Part shown: piece after piece, positions 35,706 to 43,162 of the stretch
Numbering within the stretch: the stretch's first letter is position 1
Layout: every line of letters begins with the position of its first letter
Assembly (NCBI RefSeq): GCF_023333595.1
Contig: NZ_JAIQZM010000014.1
Location: 62,001 to 126,000, forward strand
Origin: Argonema galeatum A003/A1
GTDB lineage: Bacteria; Cyanobacteriota; Cyanobacteriia; Cyanobacteriales; Aerosakkonemataceae
Direction of reading: 5' to 3'
Length of the DNA stretch: 64,000 nt
The notes under the pieces: model-generated
What the model was told of the DNA's origin: nothing
The model's database searches: none
The model's input: only the letters and a program-made list of their open reading frames with translations
Position numbers and translations under genes: made by a program

Positions 35706-36449
35706 CTACTTTTTGAACACCATTATATGCTGCTGAGGCAAAATATTTTTCGTTTCAACCCAGACAAGACCAACCGCTGACATTTCTTTGCGGACTTGGT
35801 TTTGTGTCATTTTATGTAGCGGTTTTATCATCACAAATGGATTCTCACCCCGGTATTCAACGAGAACTACCCGTCCACCCGGTTTGAGCGCCGTCACTAT
35901 TCCTTCCATCACTTCTTTAGGATAGCTGAATTCGTGATAAGCATCTACCATTAAGGCTAGGTCAATACTTTCCTGGGGGAGTTTGGGGTCGGTAACGGTT
36001 GCCAAAATAGGTTCGACATTAGTAACACTGTTCTCTTTATTCAAAAAGTTAATAATGTCAAGCATCTGGGGTTGAATATCTACAGCCAAAACCTTCCCTT
36101 CTGGCACTAAAGGACTAATCCGAAAACTGAAATAACCTGTACCTGCTCCAATATCGGCTACAATATCGGTTGGTTTCAAGTCGAGGGATTCTACCACAAG
36201 GTTTGGTTGTTCTTCTTTCTCGCGACTCGATCGCTCCAGCCACATCGCTCCCTGGTGTCCCATAACTTGGGCTATCTCTCTGCCCATGTAAACTTTACCA
36301 ATGCCGTCTGGGCTGTGTATGGCCCGATCTTGATAAACAGCTGACACCACTTCCACGGTCTGACAGGCACTGAGAATCAGCCCGCAGAGGATGATAAAGA
36401 TAATGGCTGTTACTCGGCCAAAAAAGTTAGGATGATTTTTTGTACCCAT
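35706..36449 (-). CDS. Lipoprotein-like SAM-dependent methyltransferase
   Basis: 247 aa. The N-terminus is a lipoprotein signal (VTAIIFIILCGLILSACQ, lipobox LSAC), yet the rest is a class I methyltransferase: PTDIVADIGAGTGYFSFRIS, VLAVDIQPQMLDII, IDLALMVDAYHEFSYP and LKPGGRVVLVEY. An export signal on a SAM enzyme is odd because SAM is cytosolic; the family does exist in cyanobacteria and proteobacteria. Possibly membrane-tethered on the inner face. First gene of a two-gene unit. Confidence 0.82.
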   Translation of the reverse strand: MGTKNHPNFFGRVTAIIFIILCGLILSACQTVEVVSAVYQDRAIHSPDGIGKVYMGREIAQVMGHQGAMWLERSSREKEEQPNLVVESLDLKPTDIVADIGAGTGYFSFRISPLVPEGKVLAVDIQPQMLDIINFLNKENSVTNVEPILATVTDPKLPQESIDLALMVDAYHEFSYPKEVMEGIVTALKPGGRVVLVEYRGENPFVMIKPLHKMTQNQVRKEMSAVGLVWVETKNILPQQHIMVFKK

Positions 36450-36514
36450 TGTTACTCAAATGATTAATGCAGCACGACACTGATATCGCAATCACTAATG
36501 ACTAAAAAACTTTT

Positions 36515-37300
36515 ATGAATGACTTGGATAAATATTACAAAATACTTGAACTGGAGCCGGGAGCAACTCTTGAAGAGGTTAACCAGGCTTACAAAGATTT
36601 GGCATTTATTTGGCATCCTGACCGCATTCCTAAAGATAATATCCGATTACAACAGAAAGCGCAAGATAAACTCAAAGAAATCAATGAAGCTCGCGATCGC
36701 TTGCGCTCTTTTCAACCAAAACCTCTAACTACAGCTAAACAAAAGCAACCTCAATCCCCGCATCAATCTCACTCACAATCCCCGCATCAATCTCACTCAC
36801 AATCCCCGCATCAATCTCACTCACAATCTCCGCATCAATCTCACTCACAATCTCCGCATCAATCTCACTCGCAATCCCCACATCAATCTCACTCACAATC
36901 TCCGCATCAATCTCACTCTCAATCCCAGAAACAAAATGCAGATTTGAGTGGAAAAGACATGAGTCAGGCAGACTTAAGCGAAAAAGATTTATCTGGAAGA
37001 AACCTGAGCCGCGCTAACCTAACTGGTGCCAATCTCAAAGATGCCTTTCTGCACAAAACTAATCTTAATGGAGCCAACTTATTTAAAGCCGATTTGTTTA
37101 GAGCTAATCTGCTGCAAGCCGATCTTCGAGAAGCCAATTTACGCGAAGCTAATTTAATTGGAGCCGATTTGAGTGGAGCCGATTTGAGGGGAGCCGATTT
37201 GAGAGGAGCCAAAGTCGGGTCTAGCGGACGCATTTTTGTGAAACTGGTGGGAGCAAACTTAGCTGGGACAATTATGCCTGATGGCACAATTCATGATTAA
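36515..37300 (+). CDS. J-domain / octapeptide-repeat / pentapeptide-repeat protein
   Basis: 261 aa. Residues 1-68 form a J-domain with the diagnostic HPD (LAFIWHPDRIPKD), which would stimulate an Hsp70. Residues about 82-142 are tandem copies of an octapeptide (SHSQSPHQ) encoded by a 24-bp minisatellite. Residues about 148-255 are pentapeptide repeats (A(D/N)LxxA, e.g. ANLTGANLKDAFLHKTNL) that should form a right-handed quadrilateral beta-helix. The DnaJ-pentapeptide combination occurs in cyanobacteria; the long His/Ser/Gln linker is peculiar. Confidence 0.88.
   Translation: MNDLDKYYKILELEPGATLEEVNQAYKDLAFIWHPDRIPKDNIRLQQKAQDKLKEINEARDRLRSFQPKPLTTAKQKQPQSPHQSHSQSPHQSHSQSPHQSHSQSPHQSHSQSPHQSHSQSPHQSHSQSPHQSHSQSQKQNADLSGKDMSQADLSEKDLSGRNLSRANLTGANLKDAFLHKTNLNGANLFKADLFRANLLQADLREANLREANLIGADLSGADLRGADLRGAKVGSSGRIFVKLVGANLAGTIMPDGTIHD
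36757..36932. repeat. 24-bp coding minisatellite (SHSQSPHQ units)
   Basis: Seven to eight near-identical 24-bp units (CCGCATCAATCTCACTCACA-type) differ only at silent positions such as TCC/TCT and TCA/TCG. Confidence 0.9.
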
Positions 37301-37307
37301 TATTTTC

Positions 37308-37416
37308 AGGAGTTAGGCAAAAACCAATGTTTTGCCCCCTAGCCCCCAAATCTGGGGGAACAGGACTTTTCTCCCCCCAGATTTGGAGGGCTAGAGGGGA
37401 GAAAAGCGTAAGTCCT
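37308..37416. mobile_element. MITE, copy A (AGGACTTACGCA-type ends)
   Basis: 109 bp. Left end AGGAGTTAGGCAAAAACC, right end GCGTAAGTCCT. The interior contains a CCCCCAAATCTGGGGG palindrome and its partner CCCCCCAGATTTGGAGGG. Homologous to copy B at 39035-39145. No transposase. Confidence 0.75.
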
Positions 37417-37480
37417 AATTTTGATTAAAATTTCGTAACAATAGCATAAAATAAAAAGAAGCGACATTTTCATATCTGCT

Positions 37481-38260
37481 ATGCACCTGACCTGGTTAGA
37501 CAGCAATTCCTGGTTGATTGAAATCGGCGGGAAACGAATTCTCCTCGATCCTTGGCTGGTTGGTTCGTTAGTTTTCGGTAACATCGACTGGCTTTTCAAA
37601 GGCTCTAAGGGTACTGAACGCCCAATACCAGAGAATATTGACCTGATTCTGCTATCACAGGGTTTGGAAGATCACGCGCACCCACCGACGCTTAAACAGA
37701 TCGATCGCACAATTCCCGTTGTCGGTTCTCCTAATGCTGGTAAAGTAGCGCGGGAGTTAGGTTACACCCAGGTAACGGCACTCGCTCACGGGGAGACATT
37801 CGCGTTGAATAAAAGCGTCCAAATCAAGGCAATTCCCGGCTCTCCCATTGGCCCCACATTGATTGAAAATGGTTATCTTCTCAAAGAGTTAGAAACTAGC
37901 TTAACTCTCTATTACGAACCGCACGGATATCATTCCCCTTTGCTGAAAGAAGCGGCACCTGTCGATGTGGTAATTACTCCGATCATTGACCTGGCGCTGC
38001 CTTTGCTTGGGCCGATTATCAAGGGTACTAAAAGTGCTTTAGAGGTGGCAAAATTGCTACAACCCCAAGTGTTGTTGCCCACAGCTGCTGGGGGAGATGT
38101 GACCTTTGAGGGATTGCTCATGTCTTTGCTTCGAGTTGTGGGAAGTGCAGATGAATTGCGGTCTAGGTTGGCTGAAAATAATCTCGCGACACGGCTGATC
38201 GAACCAAAACCTGGGGAGCGTTTTGAACTGCAATTAGAGCCGCGGGCATTAGCTTTGTAA
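37481..38260 (+). CDS. Metallo-beta-lactamase-fold (UlaG-like) protein with altered metal site
   Basis: 259 aa. The fold start is HLTWLDSNSWLIEIGGKRIL and LLDPWLVGSLVFGNID. Where metallohydrolases have HxHxDH this one reads LLSQGLEDHAHPPT, so the first two histidines are missing and only DH remains. A later HGYH and the closing LLPTAAGGDVTFEG strand are present. Cyanobacteria and plants share such proteins; catalytic activity is doubtful. Confidence 0.8.
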   Translation: MHLTWLDSNSWLIEIGGKRILLDPWLVGSLVFGNIDWLFKGSKGTERPIPENIDLILLSQGLEDHAHPPTLKQIDRTIPVVGSPNAGKVARELGYTQVTALAHGETFALNKSVQIKAIPGSPIGPTLIENGYLLKELETSLTLYYEPHGYHSPLLKEAAPVDVVITPIIDLALPLLGPIIKGTKSALEVAKLLQPQVLLPTAAGGDVTFEGLLMSLLRVVGSADELRSRLAENNLATRLIEPKPGERFELQLEPRALAL

Positions 38261-38295
38261 AGTAACGTTTGTGTTCTTTTATATAGGATTTAAAA

Positions 38296-38535
38296 ATGCG
38301 CTGTACGATTTCGAGTCGCGCTGGTCAAGTTTTGGCTAGAGGTAGTTTGGCAATTCAAAAAGATGAAGAGGGGGAACTACAACTGGTTTTCCGAACCGAT
38401 GCGGGAAACGTAATCTCAGGAGGCCCGATCGCTTCTGATGGAGACTTAACTTCAGGCAGTGAAGTTCTATTTCGGCAGTTCTTTGAAACTTGGGGAATGA
38501 GCGATTTGACGCTTACTGCTAAAACTAAAACATAA
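38296..38535 (+). CDS. Small conserved hypothetical protein
   Basis: 79 aa, soluble, opening MRCTISSRAGQVLARGSLAI and later VISGGPIASDGDLTSGSEVL and FFETWGMSDL. It starts 36 bp after the metallo-beta-lactamase-like gene, same strand, so co-transcription is likely. No known role. Confidence 0.6.
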   Translation: MRCTISSRAGQVLARGSLAIQKDEEGELQLVFRTDAGNVISGGPIASDGDLTSGSEVLFRQFFETWGMSDLTLTAKTKT

Positions 38536-38555
38536 GGATTTGTCATCAGTCATAG

Positions 38556-38590
38556 AGAAACCCGGTGAGAGCAGAAGTTGCCGGGTTTCT
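38556..38590. repeat. GAAACCCGG palindrome copy
   Basis: GAGAAACCCGG and CCGGGTTTCT arms around a 13-bp loop; same family as the palindromes inside the NRPS genes. Confidence 0.7.
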
Positions 38591-38605
38591 GGGGTAACTT
38601 AATAA

Positions 38606-38631
38606 AAAGCCCGGTAGAACCACCGGGCTTT
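38606..38631 (+). terminator. Intrinsic terminator after 38296-38535
   Basis: AAAGCCCGG, TAGAACCA loop, CCGGGCTTT. A clean GC stem flanked by A and T runs. Confidence 0.85.
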
Positions 38632-39034
38632 ACTGTATATCAGGAGGAACGCGGACAAACTTTTTAAGACTAAATCATAACTGGATATGGATAGCAATAG
38701 ACTTATTGATAATTTGATCGGGAGAAGCTGCCTTTGGCTTGCATTTAGCTTATCTCTTTATATTGAGCTATTATTGTAAAATAATGTGTGATAAAAGTAC
38801 TAAAGAATGTTGATAATAATCATCTAAATATGTGATGAGGTAATTAATTTATTGTGACTTGGTAGTTTTTAACTATGTGATACCCGTTTGCTACATTTTG
38901 TGATTAGCGTCACACCCAATCTTCGATACTTTCCGGGGTCAGAGATTGACATTTTTCATTTCGGGTCGTTTATGGTTGGATAGGATGCCGTAGGCGTAGC
39001 GTCTCGACTGAGGGCCCGATCGCATAAATTTAGC
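38632..39034. other. AT-rich intergenic region
   Basis: About 400 bp of low-GC sequence with no supported gene. A GCCGTAGGCGTAGCGTCTC-type cyanobacterial repeat lies at about 38987-39006. Confidence 0.6.
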
Positions 39035-39145
39035 AGGACTTACGCAAAAATCAAGGTTTAGCCTCCCCGACCCCCAAATCTGGAGCCCCAAGAGTCCTGT
39101 TCCCCCCAGATTTGGGGGGCTAGGGGGGAGAAAAGCGTAAGTTCT
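39035..39145. mobile_element. MITE, copy B (AGGACTTACGCA-type ends)
   Basis: 111 bp. Left end AGGACTTACGCAAAAATC, right end AAAAGCGTAAGTTCT, the reverse complement of the left with one mismatch. The interior CCCAAATCTGG and CCAGATTTGGGG arms match copy A. Confidence 0.8.
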
Positions 39146-39178
39146 ATTTAGTATATTAGTAGCATCTAACCATTAAAA

Positions 39179-39811
39179 GTGTTTTTCGATCGGGTTATGA
39201 AAATTTATCGCTCTGTTGTGTGGGTCAACATTTTATCTTTTCTGTTTGTTATTGCTCTAGTTATATATGCCAATTTTTTTGGCTCATCAGTAGGAGGATT
39301 GTTCCTACCTCCGTTTACTTTCTCTGAGCCAGATATAGGTTCTTTAACTCGGACATTCCAGGTATTGTGTTCTGTACCAGTAATAGTTTGTGCTTTTACT
39401 TTTAGATTGCTCAAAACGATTGAACCACGCGCTAAAAACAATATGTTTATCCTTTGTTCTGCGCTTTTAACAGGAGGTTTTCTCATCAACGAAATCTTTC
39501 GGATTCACATTTATCTCATCACATTTGCCGGTATTCCCAAGCTAGTTACTAGCTTAGTATACGGACTTGTTGCTGCCGGATACGGATTCGCATTCAGACG
39601 GGCAATAAAATCAACGCCCTACTTTCTGGTACTAACTGGCATAAGTTTATTATTCATTGGAATTGTAGTTGATTCGCTCAAATTGCACGGTGATGGAATT
39701 CCTGGTTTGCTTGAGGGTGTACCCAAGTTGTTCAGTGAGATTAATATCGCACTTTATTTTTGGTATGTCTGCTATAGAGAAATATTGCGATCTAGAACAC
39801 CGATGCAGTAA
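39179..39811 (+). CDS. Hypothetical multi-pass membrane protein
   Basis: 210 aa from a GTG at 39179; the ATG at 39197 (MKIYRSVVW) may be the real start. Six hydrophobic segments are visible (ILSFLFVIALVIYANFF, TFQVLCSVPVIVCAFTF, MFILCSALLTGGFLI, LITFAGIPKLVTSLVYGLVA, FLVLTGISLLFIGIVV, INIALYFWYVCY). No family recognised. It stands alone between two MITEs. Confidence 0.65.
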   Translation: MFFDRVMKIYRSVVWVNILSFLFVIALVIYANFFGSSVGGLFLPPFTFSEPDIGSLTRTFQVLCSVPVIVCAFTFRLLKTIEPRAKNNMFILCSALLTGGFLINEIFRIHIYLITFAGIPKLVTSLVYGLVAAGYGFAFRRAIKSTPYFLVLTGISLLFIGIVVDSLKLHGDGIPGLLEGVPKLFSEINIALYFWYVCYREILRSRTPMQ

Positions 39812-39813
39812 TC

Positions 39814-39838
39814 GTAGGGGCGAAGCATTCGCCCCTAC
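39814..39838. terminator. Perfect 11-bp hairpin after the stop codon
   Basis: GTAGGGGCGAA, loop GCA, TTCGCCCCTAC, starting 3 bp after the TAA. This palindrome is frequent in filamentous cyanobacteria and may also act as a terminator. Confidence 0.7.
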
Positions 39839-39868
39839 AAGCTAAAAAGGCACCAAAAAGTATTAGTG

Positions 39869-40046
39869 ATACCAAATCCGGGTTAGCTACCCCCTTTTTA
39901 ACCCTCACTCTCTCATAGTGGGGCTACACAAACTCTCGTCCGCTACGCGGACTAAAGAATAAGAAGAAGCCCGCCTGCGCGGGCTTTGTTTGTATAGCCG
40001 CGAATGAGAGTCGTCGGGTAAAAAAGAGGTCTTGCGGATTTGGTAT
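39869..40046. mobile_element. MITE with ATACCAAATCC ends
   Basis: 178 bp. ATACCAAATCCG (39869) is mirrored by CGGATTTGGTAT (ending 40046). The interior has two hairpins (GTCCGCTACGCGGAC; GCCCGCCTGCGCGGGC) and an inner inverted pair around CTCTCAT/ATGAGAG. No open frame. Confidence 0.75.
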
Positions 40047-40122
40047 AAATTGGTTTTCTAGGCATGGTTGGGTTTCACTATCTCTCAACCAAAACTACAA
40101 TTACCTTTACTTATACTCTTCA

Positions 40123-41529
40123 TCACTGAACAATTTGACGTATCTGTTCCGATTCTGATAAGATTTTTTCAACCCCTCCTTCAGCAATGCCTTTGACGTA
40201 GTTAATTTTGATTTCTTCTAACATATCTACGAGTAAGGATTGAATTTCCGTTTGGTGTTGCTTTTTCTTTAGTTCCAACTCTAACGCTTTTTGAAAGTTG
40301 CCTACCAAACGCTCGGCTAATTCAACCACAACAGGATCTTCTATTGTTGCTGTCAGTGTTTTGTAAGCTGTAACAGACAAATCTTTGGCTAAATTATTGG
40401 TAAGCTGCGTTCTTAAATTACTCAAACCTGGTAGATTATGAAGTTGTTGGTAAACAGGAGATTGGTTGAAGGTACTTTCAATAATGTAACCCACTAAAGC
40501 TTCTATGTCTGGTTGGATTTGAGGGAGAACGTCATAGATACTTAATTTGAGAACACGAGATGCGATGGCTTGCAATTCGTTGGTATTATTGATATCAACG
40601 TAAGGGCGATTTTCTGGATGAAACAACCACCGCGTCACGTCACCCCGTTGAATTGACTCTTGCATTTGGCTAATCATCCGAACTCCCACGACTTCAGTAA
40701 GTTCTTCAGCGAAATTAGCAACGAAATCATGGTTAATTTGTTGTCGTATAGGTTCGAGATTGATTAAGTCAGCTTGGTGGAGGCGAATTGTGACGGAAAT
40801 GATTCGCAACCAGCGCCAGAAAGGTAGTAGTAAAAAAACGTCATACCAACGCCGCAGCATTGCTGAGAACCAGTTTAATTGAGGATTGATGCGAGTGATA
40901 AAGAAAGTACGGACTAGGAAATCTAAGCCAAATAGGAGAACAAAAGGTAGATCGATCAGCCAAAATTTATCAACAAATTTGCCATTCATTCCTATATGGC
41001 GATAGTAGTTACTTTGCATCAGGGGTCGAGTATGGTTGTTAAAAAATTTGACTTCTTTTTGCCAACCAGCTTGGGAGAGATAAGCTTGACTCCAAAATTG
41101 ACCAAATGCTTCGCGGGCAGATTCTTTGCCTATGCGATCGCGCATTTTATTTTTAATCTTCTCTAAATAGCCGCTTTTATTTGCTAACGCAAATGGATTG
41201 TCCGCAATCATTTGGTTACTGAGGCTTCGCAACTCGGAAAGTAAGCTTTCTACCTCAGACGACTCTAAACCAGTCTGCATTACCTGTTTTTCAAGTTTGT
41301 TTACCGAATTGAGATATCTTTGGGTTTCTCGATGAGGCTCAATTCCCTTCACTGGGTCGTACAATTGAGTTATACTTGGGATAAATTGCAAGTATAAGTC
41401 GCGCCAAGGTATATAACTCAGGTCAAAAAATACTAAACCTAAATTTACAGAGGCAATGATGGCAATTAAGCGGGACAGCCAAAGGTAACGACGGACTGTA
41501 ACTTTTTTGATGCCTAAATTTGATGTCAT
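40123..41529 (-). CDS. Conserved cyanobacterial membrane protein of unknown function
   Basis: 468 aa. An N-terminal membrane segment (LSRLIAIIASVNLGLVFFDL) is followed by a long soluble helical region (about 60-190). A central membrane hairpin comes next (FWLIDLPFVLLFGLDFLVRT, then a basic WYDVFLLLPFWRWLRIISVTIR), then a C-terminal helical domain. The central D-x-x-x-R...LPFWRWLRI pattern recalls S3-S4 of voltage-sensor domains, but the full set of charged repeats is not there. Function unknown. Confidence 0.7.
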   Translation of the reverse strand: MTSNLGIKKVTVRRYLWLSRLIAIIASVNLGLVFFDLSYIPWRDLYLQFIPSITQLYDPVKGIEPHRETQRYLNSVNKLEKQVMQTGLESSEVESLLSELRSLSNQMIADNPFALANKSGYLEKIKNKMRDRIGKESAREAFGQFWSQAYLSQAGWQKEVKFFNNHTRPLMQSNYYRHIGMNGKFVDKFWLIDLPFVLLFGLDFLVRTFFITRINPQLNWFSAMLRRWYDVFLLLPFWRWLRIISVTIRLHQADLINLEPIRQQINHDFVANFAEELTEVVGVRMISQMQESIQRGDVTRWLFHPENRPYVDINNTNELQAIASRVLKLSIYDVLPQIQPDIEALVGYIIESTFNQSPVYQQLHNLPGLSNLRTQLTNNLAKDLSVTAYKTLTATIEDPVVVELAERLVGNFQKALELELKKKQHQTEIQSLLVDMLEEIKINYVKGIAEGGVEKILSESEQIRQIVQ

Positions 41530-41638
41530 AACTAACTTTTTAGGGCGCTATAGATGTCCGATTTGAGACGACGTTTACCGTCAGGCTGCCGTCAAGTGGA
41601 AGAAGAATAATCAACGGCAGACGATATTTATTTTTCCG

Positions 41639-42259
41639 TTATTCCAATTCAATTAGCATTTCCATAGTGCTTAGTCGAAAGCCGCAGGATGAAAACAACC
41701 CCCTTGCCGCCTCGTTAGGGGTAGCTGTATCCAGTCGAATTTGTTTGACTTCCATTTTGCTAAAAAGTTCTACAGCCTGTATTACTATCTGCCGTGCAAT
41801 TCCTGCATGGCGATATTCTGGTTCCACCCAAATGTCGTGGATAAAAGCAAATTCTTTGAGGCGATAGATGGGTATTTCACGCTCTACTGTTGCTATCAAA
41901 AATGCAATTAATATTGGTAGCGGTTTTGGCGCGGTTGCTTCAATACTGTTCGGATAAGACAAACCTAAGCCCTCCAACCCCCATTCCCTTGAAGATAATG
42001 GGGGAGAGGTTAACCGAACAGTATTGTCAGTTCCTTCAGTTTGAGCTACTAGGAATACGCTGCGATCGTCTGTTGCTAACTTGGTCAACCAGCGATCGTA
42101 ACGTAACTCTGGGTTTGGTAAAAATCCATACTTAGCAGAATCCCAAGATTCGTGTAAAGCACAAATCTTGGCTACCATTGGCAGGACTGCGGGCACATCG
42201 GCTGGTGTCGCCGGACGGATTATCATAATGAGTGGGAGACGAGGGGACGCAAAGAGCAA
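41639..42259 (-). CDS. GNAT N-acetyltransferase with an in-frame MITE insertion
   Basis: 206 aa; the second start (Met12, MIIRPATPADVPAVLPMV) is more family-like than the first. Acetyl-CoA motif: IWVEPEYRHAGIARQIVIQA, then LDTATPNEAARGLFSSCGF. Between strands beta-3 and beta-4 about 30 extra residues (NTVRLTSPPLSSREWGLEG...) are encoded by an 86-bp MITE with CAATACTGTTCGG ends (41941-42026). The frame survives the insertion. Confidence 0.85.
   Translation of the reverse strand: MLFASPRLPLIMIIRPATPADVPAVLPMVAKICALHESWDSAKYGFLPNPELRYDRWLTKLATDDRSVFLVAQTEGTDNTVRLTSPPLSSREWGLEGLGLSYPNSIEATAPKPLPILIAFLIATVEREIPIYRLKEFAFIHDIWVEPEYRHAGIARQIVIQAVELFSKMEVKQIRLDTATPNEAARGLFSSCGFRLSTMEMLIELE
41941..42026. 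mobile_element. 86-bp MITE inside the GNAT gene
   Basis: CAATACTGTTCGGATAA at the left and TTAACCGAACAGTATTG at the right are inverted repeats with one mismatch. No clear target duplication. Confidence 0.85.
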
Positions 42260-42803
42260 GCTAACTAGAGTGCCTTAATAAAGCACCCTACTACTTACAC
42301 CCTATCCGAAAAGTCCGCAAGGTAGACAACTAAATATCTAGATTCATCTGCGTTCATCTGCGGTCAAAAAATCTTTCAAACCTACTTTTCGGCTAGGCAC
42401 TCAAGTTAACCGTCGAAAGTAAATTTTCTCAGAACTACGCGCTCACGGCGAAAGTCTTGATTCTAGCCCCTAGCTATAACGCCCACCCTACTTGCGATCG
42501 GCCCATAGAAAATCCCAGTAGCAGTCCGCTTTGCAAAACAAAAAACCCCTGTCATCAGGGGTTTCATCAGAGTGCATCTACTTGATCTAAAGGTAATCGC
42601 CGCTGGGTATTGAGCGGTTCACACAACCGGGTGAAATTTAACTGATATTGTCGAATTGTCTGTTGTCATCGTTAGTCTAGTTTTTCACCGTTTGTGGGCA
42701 GCATCAGTCCTTTTGCTTCATTCATAAGACACCCTCTTTAAAACATCACTAGGGCGATCGTCTAGAACTCACGGATTTCGGTTCCAGACTGACAAAAGAA
42801 CTG
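42260..42803. other. Intergenic region with repeats
   Basis: About 540 bp without a supported gene. It holds a GATTCATCTGCGTTCATCTG repeat (42341-42366) and the terminator listed separately. Confidence 0.6.
42543..42564 (-). terminator. Intrinsic terminator, probably for the 42804 gene
   Basis: AAACCCCTG, TCAT loop, CAGGGGTTT; symmetrical enough to work in both directions. Confidence 0.75.
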
Positions 42804-43016
42804 TTAGTCGCGATCGTGTCCTGACTTTTGGTTATCGCTTGGTCGTTCCGTAGCAGCAGCATTCTCTGGAGCTTCATCGGGTCTTGTTGGATCGCTACCT
42901 TGAGTGACAATATCGTGCGGGTCTAGTGTGGACTCAGCAGCAGCATTGATCGGCCCGTTAGCGTTGGTATTTGTTTTAGTTGAAGTGCCTTTATGACTGG
43001 CATGACCGCTAGGCAT
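42804..43016 (-). CDS. Small disordered hydrophilic protein
   Basis: 70 aa, no hydrophobic stretch, rich in Asn, Ala, Asp, Thr and Pro (MPSGHASHKGTSTKTNTN, SDPTRPDEAPENAAATERPS). Resembles the short stress-related intrinsically disordered proteins of cyanobacteria. A purine-rich GGAGGAAAT-type ribosome site lies just upstream (CCGGAGGAAATATTTATG on the minus strand). No family known. Confidence 0.55.
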   Translation of the reverse strand: MPSGHASHKGTSTKTNTNANGPINAAAESTLDPHDIVTQGSDPTRPDEAPENAAATERPSDNQKSGHDRD

Positions 43017-43162
43017 AAATATTTCCTCCGGTTAAGTAAGTGACATACCTCAGCTTAGTTGCATCAATAGTGTGAATACCCTATCTTGAGGCTTAAATTT
43101 AAACGCTACACCTCCACACAAAGGTATATACGTAGCCCCTCAAGATATAGATAGTATCAGTA

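Noticed and set aside
40900-41100. Voltage-sensor domain in the 40123-41529 membrane protein
   Set aside because: A D...R...LPFWRWLRI pattern is suggestive, but the S4 arginine periodicity and a pore are missing.
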